64,000 nt of DNA from Phormidium ambiguum IAM M-71 (GCF_001904725.1 NZ_MRCE01000011.1:62001-126000); one strand, 5' to 3'; positions 36,007 to 45,563 are shown, numbered from the stretch's first letter. Notes: generated from the sequence alone by a model not told the origin. Made by a program: numbers and translations.

Positions 36007-37974
36007 ATGCAACCACCGCTTCCCAATGGAACTATTCTGCAAAACCGCTACTGTTTACTCAATATTTTGGGTCAGGGGGGGTTTGGACGAACTTATCTTG
36101 CCGAAGATCAAGGGCGTTTTCAGGAAAAATGCGCCTTGAAAGAATTCATTCCCCAAAACTCAGGTTCACAATCTCTACAAAAATCTAAAGAACTGTTTCA
36201 ACGGGAAGCTAGCATACTTTATCAAATTCAGCATCCGCAAATTCCCCAGTTTCGTGCCGCTTTTGCCCAAAATCAACGTTTATTTTTGGTACAGGACTAT
36301 GTGGAAGGAAAAACTTATCGGTCTTTACTTGCCCAACGGAAGTCGAAAACCGAAAAGTTTACGGAAGCAGAAGTTTTGCGGCTGTTGCAGCAATTGCTGC
36401 CAGTGTTAGATTACATTCACAGTCAAGGAATTGTTCACCGAGATATTTCCCCAGACAATGTTATTTTACGAGAACGCGATCGAACACCAGTATTAATCGA
36501 CTTTGGTGTAGTTAAAGATATTGCTTCTAAAGTGCAATATCCCGATCTAAGTTTGTCAGCGACTACTGTGGGAAAAATGGGTTATGCCCCATCGGAACAA
36601 ATTCAAACCGGAAGGGCTTATCCGAGTAGCGATCTTTATTCTTTGGCGGTAATGGCAATTGTATTGCTGACAGTGCAGGAACCACAGGTATTATTTGATG
36701 AAAATACTTTGTCTTGGAATTGGCAAAAGTGGATTTCTCCAGTTAGTCCAGTTTTGGCACAAGTACTAAATAAAATGTTAAGTTATCGACCTGGCGATCG
36801 CTACCCAAACGCCCGTGCAGTTGTCCGCGCTTTAGCATCACCTCCTAGTTTAGTGACTACGAATTCATCAGCAAAACAACCTGTTTCTCAACCACCAAAA
36901 CCGACTCCTCCTAATTTTTCCGCAGTTCAAACAGTAGCAGTTGCCCGAAAAGTTCAATCAAATTATTCTCCAAGCAATCCTTCTATAGTAACTATTCCCG
37001 CTCAAAAATCTGTTTGGGATAATCCTTTTCAAGTATTTTTGTTAGGTGTGATTTTATCGCTGTTCGCTGGTGTAGGGTCTTGGTTTTTAGTTAGTTATAT
37101 TTTAAATCGTGGCCTATTATTTCGCAATTTACAATTACCCACAATTACTAATCAATCTAATAGTTCTAATAATTCAATATCTACTCCTTCAACTAGTTCT
37201 AGTGATCTTTTTCCTGATGCGACTCCAACGCCAAAAGCAGAAGAAATTCCGACTATTGATGCTGAACCTGTAACTTATGATAAACGGTTAAATCCGGTTA
37301 TCGGAGAAACTTTAATTGCCGAAGATAGATTAAATTATAATGCCACGATTAATTATATTGTTTCAGGAGTTCAAGGACAAAAATTAACTGCTTTGTTAAC
37401 TCAAGAAGGTGTATTAATGACAGTTTTAGGCCCTAATGGTGAAACTGTAGATAATCAATCAAGAAGAGTAACTCGTTGGGAAGGTACACTGCCTTATAAT
37501 GGCGATTATACAATTCAGTTAGGTACAGTTAAAGGTGTATCAAAAAGTGATTATAAATTGGAGTTATTATTAACTAATCCAGAACCAATTCCTTCGCCTA
37601 CACCTCTAGAAACGCCGACTCCTGAACTTGTACCCACGCCTACTCCTACAGAGAATTCTTTGGCAAACGTTTTAATTGATGCTGAACCTGTTTATTTTCC
37701 TGATGGGGGAATCGGAACACAAATTTTATCCGATCGCAGTAGTCCCGAAAGAATCAAACGTTATTTGCTAAATTTACAAGCAGGTCAAGTGGTAAGTGTG
37801 AGAGTTCTTAGCGGTGAAGTAACTTTGGATATTCGCTATCCCAACGATCGGTTAGTGGAAAATGCTACAGGTCTGGGAGAATGGGAATCAAAGATCGATC
37901 GCCCCGGAGAATACAAAGTTGATATCAAAGCCAATCAAGAAAGCGTATTTTCTGTAGATATCACAGTTAGATAA
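36007..37974 (+). CDS. membrane Ser/Thr protein kinase with two extracytoplasmic beta domains
   Basis: 655 residues. Cytoplasmic kinase domain: glycine loop GQGGFG (22-27), Lys45 in CALKEF, HRD (144-146) followed by ISPDN, DFG (165-167), and GYAPSEQ. All catalytic residues are present. One membrane helix at about 342-366 is followed by a Ser/Asn-rich stretch and two beta-sandwich-like domains, each beginning IDAEPV (about 417 and 560), separated by a Pro/Thr linker (PSPTPLETPTPELVPTPTPT). The first resembles a pre-peptidase C-terminal type domain (GQKLTALLTQEGVLMTVLGPNG). The outer part may sense cell-wall or surface signals; the ligand is unknown. No promoter call. Confidence 0.9.
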   Translation: MQPPLPNGTILQNRYCLLNILGQGGFGRTYLAEDQGRFQEKCALKEFIPQNSGSQSLQKSKELFQREASILYQIQHPQIPQFRAAFAQNQRLFLVQDYVEGKTYRSLLAQRKSKTEKFTEAEVLRLLQQLLPVLDYIHSQGIVHRDISPDNVILRERDRTPVLIDFGVVKDIASKVQYPDLSLSATTVGKMGYAPSEQIQTGRAYPSSDLYSLAVMAIVLLTVQEPQVLFDENTLSWNWQKWISPVSPVLAQVLNKMLSYRPGDRYPNARAVVRALASPPSLVTTNSSAKQPVSQPPKPTPPNFSAVQTVAVARKVQSNYSPSNPSIVTIPAQKSVWDNPFQVFLLGVILSLFAGVGSWFLVSYILNRGLLFRNLQLPTITNQSNSSNNSISTPSTSSSDLFPDATPTPKAEEIPTIDAEPVTYDKRLNPVIGETLIAEDRLNYNATINYIVSGVQGQKLTALLTQEGVLMTVLGPNGETVDNQSRRVTRWEGTLPYNGDYTIQLGTVKGVSKSDYKLELLLTNPEPIPSPTPLETPTPELVPTPTPTENSLANVLIDAEPVYFPDGGIGTQILSDRSSPERIKRYLLNLQAGQVVSVRVLSGEVTLDIRYPNDRLVENATGLGEWESKIDRPGEYKVDIKANQESVFSVDITVR

Positions 37975-38027
37975 TGGTATTGTTTGTCATTAGTCATTAG
38001 TTATTTTGAGCGATTACCAATTACCAA

Positions 38028-38702
38028 ATGAAAAATTTACTGATTGCTGGTACAGATACTAACGCCGGAAAAACTGTTTTAACTACCGCTTTATTTGCTT
38101 ATTTACAAAAATATTATCCTCATCAAAAAGTGGGAATTTTCAAACCACTTCAGACTGGAGAAGGCGATCGAGAACTTTACAGCCAATTATTTTCTTTAAA
38201 TCAGTCTGAGATTACACCGTTACATTATTCCGCGCCTTTAGCGCCACCAATAGCTGCGGAAAAAGAAGGTAAGGAAGTAGATTTAAAAATTGTTTGGCAA
38301 GCTTTTACTAGTTTACAAGAACAAAAAGATTTAGTCTTAGTAGAAGCTTTAGGCGGCTTAGGTTCCCCGATAACTTATGAATTAACAGTTGCAGATTTGG
38401 CGAGAGATTGGGCATTACCAACTGTTTTAGTAGTACCTGTAAAATTGGGTTGTATTGCTCAAGTTGTAGCAAATGTGGCTTTAGCGCAACAATCAAAAGT
38501 TAAGCTGAAGGGAATTGTTTTAAATTGTGTGCAATACATATCAGAACAAGAAATAAAGGAATTAGCGCCAATAGATTTAATCCAATCTTTAACTAATGTT
38601 CCAGTTTTGGGCATTATACCTTACTTATCAGATGCTCAAGATGTAGAAAAACTGGCGCAAGTAGCAGGTAATCTAGAACTAGAAAATTTGGCTATCTGTT
38701 AG
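38028..38702 (+). CDS. bioD: dethiobiotin synthetase
   Basis: 224 residues. BioD closes the ureido ring of dethiobiotin from diaminopelargonic acid, CO2 and ATP. Visible: the P-loop [11 protein letters not shown] at the start, [36 protein letters not shown] (GGxGVP-type substrate loop), and [11 protein letters not shown]. It lies 53 bases after the kinase and may share its transcript, though the functions are unrelated. No other biotin genes are nearby. Confidence 0.93.
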   Translation: MKNLLIAGTDTNAGKTVLTTALFAYLQKYYPHQKVGIFKPLQTGEGDRELYSQLFSLNQSEITPLHYSAPLAPPIAAEKEGKEVDLKIVWQAFTSLQEQKDLVLVEALGGLGSPITYELTVADLARDWALPTVLVVPVKLGCIAQVVANVALAQQSKVKLKGIVLNCVQYISEQEIKELAPIDLIQSLTNVPVLGIIPYLSDAQDVEKLAQVAGNLELENLAIC

Positions 38703-38910
38703 TTTTTGTAGTTAAATATTTCATTTTTTTACTAAGAGGAAGGACAGATTTTAACTTTTATGTGATTTCTGCTTCTTCCAAAATTTTTGCTAAACTTGTG
38801 TTTATAACAAACCAGCTTTAGGTTTAAAAAAGAAAAATGTGTCTTTAGGTGGATCGCTATTGCTGTGTCTGTAATTTACCTTAATAAGAGATGATTTTAA
38901 AATTTAGTTT

Positions 38911-40248
38911 ATGGATAAGATATTAGATCGATCGCGCCAACTCAAGCAAAATTTAGTAGAATTTGTCCTCGAATCAGAAGGTAACTTAGCAATAGCCTTA
39001 GAGACTTACGTTGCGGCTAATTCTCACAGTCAAAATAAACTATACGATCCTGGTTACGAAAAAAAGTTATTAATTGACGGTTTTGTGACAGAAGGAAAAG
39101 TAGGAGATCTAAGTCCGATTGATTTATTTTTAACAAGTGAAGCGGAATTATCAGAAAGCGATCGTAATTTACTAAAAAAATGGCAAAACAGTTTTCTTGG
39201 CTTGTTTGCAGTTCAAGAAATTTTACCAGATGGCTTTAAATTAATGAATTGGTTATCAGCCAAACATTATACCGTGAAGCCAAATGACAGTCGTACACTA
39301 GCAGAAATGGCTAATTTTAAAAACGGAGAAATTTTGCTCACCAGAATTTCCCCTGTTACCGATGATTATTGGATGTTTTCCGGCCCTTGTTTACCAATGG
39401 GAAATTTAGGAAAACCAAAATTAGCAGTAGCAATTGGTAATTTTAAAGATATACATAAAAAACATCTTTACAGCGATGCACCCGATTTATTAGAAGAAGC
39501 TTGGCATTCAGTCGAACAGTATCATCAAGATTTCCTTGATTTTTTTGGTAGCGATGAAGTTACAATGCCTGGATATCAGTTGAATAAAAAGTTTACAGAA
39601 TTTCAAGAAATTATCACTAAAAAAAGATTAGCAGCGATCGGGATTGATGACTCTAAATCCCTAGAAGAAATGGCAGAAGAAGCAGGAGTTTCCCAGGAAG
39701 AAATCAAAGCAGCAGCTAAAGAAGTGGGTGCAAATTCTCAAGAAGTTGAACAGCTGTTTCAAAGCAAGGGAAAACCAAAAATGATGCTGCCCAAAGTAGA
39801 GTTACCCGATAATATCAAAAAAGCGGAAGAAGTTACGGTTATTGCTCATCCTCGTTGGGGACAAGCAATTTTGCCAACTTATACTAAGTTTAAATCAGTT
39901 TTGGCAACAGAAGATTGGCAAAATATTCCCAATGGAGACAAACTAATTCGTAAATATTTGACCGATCCAGAAGTAAATGCTTTTATTTGGAGTCGTTTAG
40001 CTACAGAGTATCCCAAAGAGTTAGAAAAGGTATTACAAACTTATTTAAATCGGCCTAATTTTCAGATAGATGCTGATTTAAATGCTGTCCTTCAAGAGTA
40101 TAACAAGCCGTTAGAACCTGAACTCCCAGAAATTGCCAGCGTTCCTCTACATTTACACAACTTGTTCCAAGAAGCGATCGCAGAAGTAGAAAAATCTAAG
40201 CCTAAATCCAAATCACCAAATAAGAAAACCAAAGGTTTTGGGAAATAA
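38911..40248 (+). CDS. conserved cyanobacterial protein of unknown function
   Basis: 445 residues, soluble, no signal peptide. The first 200 residues resemble the kind of globular domain found in SEC-C-adjacent proteins (ESEGNLAIALETYVA, LLKKWQNSFLGLFAVQEIL, DDYWMFSGPCLPMG). A helical segment around 245-290 has SLEEMAEEAGVSQEEIKAAAKEVG, an LEM/helix-turn-helix-like pattern. The C-terminal 160 residues have HPRWGQAILPTYTKF and a Lys-rich tail ending KKTKGFGK. I do not recognise a named family or activity. Gene starts with ATG after a 208-base gap. It ends three bases from the convergent peptidase-like gene. Confidence 0.7.
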   Translation: MDKILDRSRQLKQNLVEFVLESEGNLAIALETYVAANSHSQNKLYDPGYEKKLLIDGFVTEGKVGDLSPIDLFLTSEAELSESDRNLLKKWQNSFLGLFAVQEILPDGFKLMNWLSAKHYTVKPNDSRTLAEMANFKNGEILLTRISPVTDDYWMFSGPCLPMGNLGKPKLAVAIGNFKDIHKKHLYSDAPDLLEEAWHSVEQYHQDFLDFFGSDEVTMPGYQLNKKFTEFQEIITKKRLAAIGIDDSKSLEEMAEEAGVSQEEIKAAAKEVGANSQEVEQLFQSKGKPKMMLPKVELPDNIKKAEEVTVIAHPRWGQAILPTYTKFKSVLATEDWQNIPNGDKLIRKYLTDPEVNAFIWSRLATEYPKELEKVLQTYLNRPNFQIDADLNAVLQEYNKPLEPELPEIASVPLHLHNLFQEAIAEVEKSKPKSKSPNKKTKGFGK

Positions 40249-40251
40249 AAT

Positions 40252-40785
40252 TTATTTGGTAATTATTGACTTTTCCAAAGTTAATAACCTAGTGATAATC
40301 TCGCTAAAATCAGCTTTAAGATCCGGTAAATTTTGCGCGGATACTACAGGAACATGAACAAAAATACAAGGTGTTTGGAGATAGCGATCGCGCAAATATT
40401 TCAACATTGAATAATACAATCCTTCGCAAACAAACTTACCTGCATCATGGCTAACATTTGTCATTTTTAAACCAACAATCAATTTCTCTAAATTCACCCG
40501 CGTTTCAATTAAATTATTCTCACATCTAGCCTGAGATTCTAGAGTCAAAATTTTACGTTTTTCTGCCATTCCACAGTTAATAATTAGATCGGGATTCACT
40601 TGATTTATGTGTTGAATCACTAAAGTGCTTGCTTGGTGAACATCGACAGGTAAATTACGTAATGTTATTAAAGAAGCTGGAAAAAAATCATTTTTAGTAA
40701 CTTCATGCAATAAATCATCCGATGAATTAGACTTCTGGTGAGGTAGCCAAGTAGTAAACGAAGTTAGCAGGACTTTTTTGTTCAT
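40252..40785 (-). CDS. pyroglutamyl-peptidase-like protein (peptidase C15)
   Basis: 177 residues from the ATG at 40785 (a TTG two codons earlier is possible). Peptidase C15 removes N-terminal pyroglutamate from peptides. Seen: LLTSFTTWLPHQKSNSSDDLL (compare the family start LVTGFEPF...NPS), the nucleophile Cys120 in SHDAGKFVCEGLYYSML, His144 in IFVHVPVV, and a candidate Glu83 in LTLESQA. The Glu context departs from the canonical block, so activity is likely but not certain. It is divergent from hisH with 48 bases between start codons. Confidence 0.8.
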   Translation of the reverse strand: MNKKVLLTSFTTWLPHQKSNSSDDLLHEVTKNDFFPASLITLRNLPVDVHQASTLVIQHINQVNPDLIINCGMAEKRKILTLESQARCENNLIETRVNLEKLIVGLKMTNVSHDAGKFVCEGLYYSMLKYLRDRYLQTPCIFVHVPVVSAQNLPDLKADFSEIITRLLTLEKSIITK

Positions 40786-40833
40786 ATACAATTAAAATGG
40801 AAACAGTTCTTGGTACTCAAGCAGGGAGGAAAA

Positions 40834-41478
40834 ATGGCTGTTATTGCTGTAATTGATTATGACATGGGGAACTTGCACTCTGTTTGTAAAGGTTTAGAAA
40901 AAGCTGGCGCAATTCCCAAAATAACTGATTCGCCCAAAGAAATTACTCAAGCTGATGCAGTTGTTTTGCCAGGAGTGGGATCTTTCGATCCAGCTGTGCG
41001 ACAATTGCGATCGCGTAATTTAGTCGAACCAATTAAACAAGTAATTGCCGAAGGTAAACCATTTTTAGGTATTTGTTTAGGTTTACAAATTTTATTTGAT
41101 AGTGGCGAAGAAGGCAAAGAACCAGGTTTAGGTATTATACCTGGAACAGTTCGCAGATTTCGCCCCGAACCTGGATTAACTATTCCTCACATGGGATGGA
41201 ATCAATTAGAAATTACTCAACCAAATGCAGCAATTTGGCAAAATTTAGTTAATCAACCTTGGGTTTATTTTGTACACTCTTATTATGTCGATCCGATCGA
41301 TCCAAAAGTTTGCGCCGCTACAGTAACTCATGGTAGCCAAAAAGTAACAGCTGCTATTGCTAAAGATAATTTAATGGCTGTACAATTTCACCCGGAAAAA
41401 TCATCAGATACGGGATTACAAATCCTCTCTAATTTTGTTAGTAAAATTCAAACACCAGTTGGAATCAGCGGGTTTTGA
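40834..41478 (+). CDS. hisH: imidazole glycerol phosphate synthase, glutaminase subunit
   Basis: 214 residues from the ATG at 40834, which has GGGAGG six bases upstream; an in-frame TTG at 40810 is not needed. HisH takes ammonia from glutamine and passes it to HisF in histidine synthesis. Catalytic triad visible: Cys81 in FLGICLGLQILF, His186 and Glu188 in VQFHPEKSSD. The oxyanion strand LPGVGSFDPAV is present. hisF is not adjacent. Confidence 0.96.
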   Translation: MAVIAVIDYDMGNLHSVCKGLEKAGAIPKITDSPKEITQADAVVLPGVGSFDPAVRQLRSRNLVEPIKQVIAEGKPFLGICLGLQILFDSGEEGKEPGLGIIPGTVRRFRPEPGLTIPHMGWNQLEITQPNAAIWQNLVNQPWVYFVHSYYVDPIDPKVCAATVTHGSQKVTAAIAKDNLMAVQFHPEKSSDTGLQILSNFVSKIQTPVGISGF

Positions 41479-41521
41479 GTGAAATTCGATCGCTATTGCA
41501 TTTCGCCCCTACTAAATCAAA

Positions 41522-42091
41522 ATGAGTCTGAGAATTTACGGCAATCGCCTCCTAAAAACATTACCAGGTCAAGATACTCGCCCTACTTTAGCCAAAGTGA
41601 GACAGGCAGTTTTTAATATTTGGCAAGGCACAATTGAAGGTTGTTCCTGGTTAGATTTATGCACCGGAAGTGGTTCAATGGGGGCGGAGGCTTTATGTCG
41701 AGGTGCTAGTTATGTTGTAGGAATTGAAAAGTCAAGTCGTGCTTGTGCAATTATTCAGCAAAATTGGCAGCAAGTTGCCCATTCAGGACAGATTTTTCAA
41801 GTTTTGCGTGGCGATGTTTTGCAAAAATTAAAAAGTTTAGAGGGGAAGAAATTCGATCGCATTTATTTCGATCCTCCTTACTCTAGTGAATTATATCAGC
41901 CTGTACTGGAAGCTATCGCTAAATACCAACTGTTAGCCGAAAATGGGGAAATCGCAGTCGAACATAGCCCTGATTTGTGGAATGTAGAACAAATTCCTGG
42001 GTTAGCAATTTGCCGAGAAAAAATTTATGGTAATACTGCTTTGAAGTTTTATTGTAATATTTTTAATGAACCCGCAGCGGACACAAAGTAA
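41522..42091 (+). CDS. rsmD: 16S rRNA (guanine966-N2)-methyltransferase
   Basis: 189 residues. RsmD methylates G966 of 16S rRNA in assembled 30S subunits using SAM. Visible: MSLRIYGNRLLKTLPGQDTRPTLAKVRQAVFNIW, motif I WLDLCTGSGSMGAEALCRGA, and the catalytic YFDPPYSS. Length and order match the family. The stop overlaps, in another frame, the possible upstream start of the next gene. Lies 43 bases after hisH and may be co-transcribed. Confidence 0.94.
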   Translation: MSLRIYGNRLLKTLPGQDTRPTLAKVRQAVFNIWQGTIEGCSWLDLCTGSGSMGAEALCRGASYVVGIEKSSRACAIIQQNWQQVAHSGQIFQVLRGDVLQKLKSLEGKKFDRIYFDPPYSSELYQPVLEAIAKYQLLAENGEIAVEHSPDLWNVEQIPGLAICREKIYGNTALKFYCNIFNEPAADTK

Positions 42092-42104
42092 AGGAATTAT
42101 CAAA

Positions 42105-42512
42105 ATGAATCGTCCAGTCGGCGTAACCATCCTCGCTGTTTTACAACTAATTAACGGAATTTTGGCGACTTTGGGAGGATTGTATATTATCTTTTTTAGA
42201 ACCGCGATTTTTCGGAGATCTCCTGAATTAGAAAACATACCTCAATACCCAACATTAGCCGCTGGATTTGCTCTAGTTTTAGTGATTTTAGGTTTAATTG
42301 GATTATTCTTAGCTTGGGGATTATTTACACTCAAAAAGTGGGCATGGTTAACAACTTTGATTTTGAATGTATTCAGTATTTTAAGTAGTTTATCTGCAAT
42401 TTTTTCTAATCAAACTAGAAAAGGTGGAGATATTTTTGGGTTAGTGATTGCTGTAGTAATTGTTTATTATCTACTACGTCCAGAAGTAAGACGAGCTTTT
42501 GGTAAGAATTAA
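42105..42512 (+). CDS. small integral membrane protein
   Basis: 135 residues from ATG 42105 with AAAGGA upstream; an ATG at 42066 overlapping rsmD would add 13 hydrophilic residues and is less likely. Three or four hydrophobic helices: VGVTILAVLQLINGILATLGGLYIIFF, LAAGFALVLVILGLIGLFLAWGLF, KKWAWLTTLILNVFSILSSL and FGLVIAVVIVYYLLRPEVRRAF. The ending YLLRPEVRRAFG resembles DUF2127-like/tripartite inner-membrane proteins but I cannot name a family. Function unknown. Confidence 0.75.
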   Translation: MNRPVGVTILAVLQLINGILATLGGLYIIFFRTAIFRRSPELENIPQYPTLAAGFALVLVILGLIGLFLAWGLFTLKKWAWLTTLILNVFSILSSLSAIFSNQTRKGGDIFGLVIAVVIVYYLLRPEVRRAFGKN

Positions 42513-42514
42513 TT

Positions 42515-44200
42515 TTATTTCTTCTCTGGCAAACAAGGTTTGACTATAAAACGAGTATTATTGTCAACTGTTATATTGCAAGAATACTCAATTGTTCCGT
42601 TTTTACCGGAATTGTTCCTAATTATATTTCCGGTTCCTCCTAAACTAGATTTAGCGACAATACCGCCACTCAATTCATTATCTTCTATCAAAACTTGAGA
42701 CATAGAATAAGGTGCTTTATTCGTATCTGCAACTACATAAATCATGTATTTATCGACTTCTGAACTTGATAATTTATTACCTCTAATTGTCACATTTTTG
42801 ATTTCGGGAACTTTATATATCCCAATATAACCATTACCTTGGTTATTAATAATTGCCGCTTTATTTACAGTTGTACCACCACAACATTCTTGAATTAAAA
42901 TTCCCTCTCCATCCACGCTCAGATAAGGCGTATCCATCACTCGATGTCTGTAAACTTGATAATTATTTCCCTCAATTTGAACATTCCAACCAGACCAATC
43001 AATTGCCCTATTTTCAAAAGTAACTGCACCTCTAGGTTGACGAATTCCTGTGGGATCGGTCCACCATTGCTTATTAACTCGATCCAAAATTACATTATCT
43101 TTAATCATCAATCCATCACCCGCTGCATGAATGCCAACCCGCATTTTATGAAATACCCAATTATCTCTAATTACAATTCCCTTACGAAACAGTCCCGGTT
43201 CATTTTTGGGATTACCTGCTAAAGCAAAACCTTGAGATTTAGTACGATTAACAACTATTCCATAATGGTTGCCATAATCAAAAGGTACTTTATTACCTTC
43301 TACATAAGTAATCACCTCTTTTTTATCCAAAGATTGAACTTTATATCCAGGTTGATCGTAATTATCAGTAATTGAATCATTAAGTCGATTATTAGCAATT
43401 AAAACATTAGCTAAAGCACTAACTTTAATGTTTGCAGTGAAGCGATCGCTATAACGCATCCAAGATTCTTGAAAAGATGAATCTGGTACTTTATTATCTG
43501 GATCGGCAACATTATTATTGCGAACTCCAAAAATTATAATATTTTGTTTTTTTACCCGATCGATCTCTCCTCCAAAATTTATTCCAGCACGGTTAATATC
43601 TAAATTAATTAAACCTATATTACTATCCAATTCAGCATTACTAGTAAAGATTTTTTTAAACCCTGTTGTATTATCCGTTCCCTTACTCGAAAAATTCGGT
43701 TCATATTTCGGAAAAACTAACTTACTGGTTAGTACATATCCATCGACTTTAGCATCAATTACTTTTGGGGTTTCTCCCCGAATAATTACACCATTTTTCA
43801 AAAAAATACTATCTGTAAAATTGTAAGTTCCTGCTGGAAAATAAATAACTCCACCACCATTAAACACAGCAGCATTCATTGCTGAATTAAACTGCTCTCC
43901 CAAATTTTTACCGGAAAAATCTTTAATATTATATACACAATTCCATTTAATATTATTAGTCCAAGGATAAGCATTTTCTCCATATTTTACCAGAATAGGG
44001 TTATCAGTTGGGCCACTACTTTTACTACCACAATTTTGCGATCGATCCAACGATATTACACTTGAAGATTGCGGATTAATTTTTGGGGAATTGGAACCAA
44101 AGAAAAAATAAATAGCGCCAGCTAGGATCAAAAAAATCCCTAACCCTAAGCAAAAGAAAAGTAAATACTTGATTAAATTTCTGCGCGATAAATTTTCCAT
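42515..44200 (-). CDS. membrane-anchored right-handed beta-helix protein (pectate-lyase/GH55-like)
   Basis: 561 residues from ATG 44200 (a TTG at 44215 would add five). The N-terminus has a basic patch and one membrane helix (KYLLFFCLGLGIFLILAGAIYFFF) so the rest is outside the cytoplasm. The block VYNIKDFSGKNLGEQFNSAMNAAVFNGGGVIYFPAGTYNF is the start of pectate-lyase-3/GH55-type beta-helices, followed by many NN- and G-rich rungs (VLIANNRLNDSITDNY, GIVIRDNWVFHKMRVGIHAAGDGLMIKDN). Probably binds or cleaves a polysaccharide. No clear catalytic residue set can be assigned. Alternatively it is a structural sheath or adhesin protein. Confidence 0.8.
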   Translation of the reverse strand: MENLSRRNLIKYLLFFCLGLGIFLILAGAIYFFFGSNSPKINPQSSSVISLDRSQNCGSKSSGPTDNPILVKYGENAYPWTNNIKWNCVYNIKDFSGKNLGEQFNSAMNAAVFNGGGVIYFPAGTYNFTDSIFLKNGVIIRGETPKVIDAKVDGYVLTSKLVFPKYEPNFSSKGTDNTTGFKKIFTSNAELDSNIGLINLDINRAGINFGGEIDRVKKQNIIIFGVRNNNVADPDNKVPDSSFQESWMRYSDRFTANIKVSALANVLIANNRLNDSITDNYDQPGYKVQSLDKKEVITYVEGNKVPFDYGNHYGIVVNRTKSQGFALAGNPKNEPGLFRKGIVIRDNWVFHKMRVGIHAAGDGLMIKDNVILDRVNKQWWTDPTGIRQPRGAVTFENRAIDWSGWNVQIEGNNYQVYRHRVMDTPYLSVDGEGILIQECCGGTTVNKAAIINNQGNGYIGIYKVPEIKNVTIRGNKLSSSEVDKYMIYVVADTNKAPYSMSQVLIEDNELSGGIVAKSSLGGTGNIIRNNSGKNGTIEYSCNITVDNNTRFIVKPCLPEKK

Positions 44201-44236
44201 CCTGACTTTCCCCAAAACTAATGACGTAAAATTTAA

Positions 44237-44800
44237 TCACTTACTTTGTATTTTTGCCAAATGAAAAACCTGTTCAGCCGTAAGTTCTAAACCCTCAAAC
44301 AAAGTATCAATCAATGGTGTATTTCCCATATAAGTTTGTGGTGGTGCATCGGGATAAAAAACTGTAATACTTCTCGCCTGACTATCTACTACCCAAACTC
44401 GCAAAACTCCTGCATCCAAATAATCTCTTGCTTTAGCAGCTAATTGTCCAAAAGTTTGTCCCGGTGAAATAATTTCGACAACTAATTCCGGGGGAACAGA
44501 ACAGGCTCCGTCTTCCTCCCAGTCAGGAGGAAACCGCTCAGCAGAAATGTACAAAAGCTCTGGTATGGGTACCCAGTCTCGACCTCTGCGAGTTAATCTA
44601 ATTGCTAATTCGGGGCAAACTTCACCTCGTTGCTTCCCCCATTCATTAAGCAATTGAAGTAGCACTCTAGTTAGCCGAGAATGGAATTTTTTGGGTGTCA
44701 CTTTTGCTATTACCTCACCATCCACAAATTCGTAAGTTATATCATCTTCTGGTAGAGCCAGAAATTCTTCTAGAGTCAGATTGTTTTTTGTTTGTAACAT
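44237..44800 (-). CDS. Uma2-family protein, variant active site
   Basis: 187 residues from ATG 44800. Uma2 layout: NLTLEEFLALPEDDITYEFVDGEVI, the late motif LVVEIISPGQTFGQLAAKARDYLDAGVLRVWVVDSQ. The position normally holding PD reads VPIPELLYIS, i.e. Pro-Glu, so the first metal-binding acidic residue is changed from Asp to Glu. Otherwise intact. Separate from the other three Uma2 genes in the window and no close paralogue of them. Confidence 0.82.
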   Translation of the reverse strand: MLQTKNNLTLEEFLALPEDDITYEFVDGEVIAKVTPKKFHSRLTRVLLQLLNEWGKQRGEVCPELAIRLTRRGRDWVPIPELLYISAERFPPDWEEDGACSVPPELVVEIISPGQTFGQLAAKARDYLDAGVLRVWVVDSQARSITVFYPDAPPQTYMGNTPLIDTLFEGLELTAEQVFHLAKIQSK

Positions 44801-44944
44801 TATATGTACCAGCAACTTATTGACTATTAGGTAGTTTTCAACAGAATAACGCTTTTATTTTAGCTAGTACTTACGCTCAATTACCGTAATTATCTAACTA
44901 CTCATATCTTTGAGCGTGTCTCTGAATATTTAAAAATAAAATTT

Positions 44945-45466
44945 CTATTCTTGCCACAATGGTAGAGAAGCTAAATATTCTTTGCACGCGCCACGAATCC
45001 AAATATAATCATCATTAATTCGTGTAGCAGTAACTATAGTTGCTTTTACCATACCCCAAATCAATCCACCTAAAATTAAAATAAAGCCCAATAATATTAG
45101 TTGATTTGAAAATGTTTCAGATTGAAAAAATAATGGAGAAAATAAGAGTAATAATCCTATAATTCCAGTACTCCAAGCTATTGCGATCGATCTTCTCCGT
45201 TTCTGTAAAATTTCCTCAGTCACACCAACGTAGACAATAGCTTTTCTTCGCACAGCGATCGCTACAACTGCATACACTAACAAATTAATTAAAATTAGTA
45301 GATAAATAGCCGGATGATGCCAATATAAATTAGCCCTAAACCTTTTACCATTAGCCGGACGATTAGTTTTAATACAGCGATCGGGAAGTTGAGCATCTTT
45401 ACGCATTACCAAAAGATGACCAGAACGCCAAAATTCTTCTGAATCTGAATCCACTTGAAAATCCAT
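44945..45466 (-). CDS. conserved membrane protein of unknown function
   Basis: 173 residues. N-terminal soluble part with LLVMRKDAQLPDRCIKTNRPANGKRFRANLYWHHP, then membrane helices AIYLLILINLLVYAVVAIAV, IAIAWSTGIIGLLLLFSPLFF and QLILLGFILILGGLIWGMV, and a short C-terminal beta stretch (DDYIWIRGACKEYLASLP). The phrase LPDRCIKTNRPA followed by RANLYWHHPAIYLLIL is a conserved arrangement I associate with uncharacterised bacterial membrane proteins. The Cys-x-x-x-x-x spacing hints at a degenerate metal site, speculative. Same strand as psbA but after its terminator. Confidence 0.7.
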   Translation of the reverse strand: MDFQVDSDSEEFWRSGHLLVMRKDAQLPDRCIKTNRPANGKRFRANLYWHHPAIYLLILINLLVYAVVAIAVRRKAIVYVGVTEEILQKRRRSIAIAWSTGIIGLLLLFSPLFFQSETFSNQLILLGFILILGGLIWGMVKATIVTATRINDDYIWIRGACKEYLASLPLWQE

Positions 45467-45563
45467 ATAAATTCCCTAACTTTTCAGAATCAGTTTAACC
45501 AAAGCTCTTACTTTGGTATCAAAGATGCAAAACTTCTTTACTCATCAACAAAAACCCCAAAAC

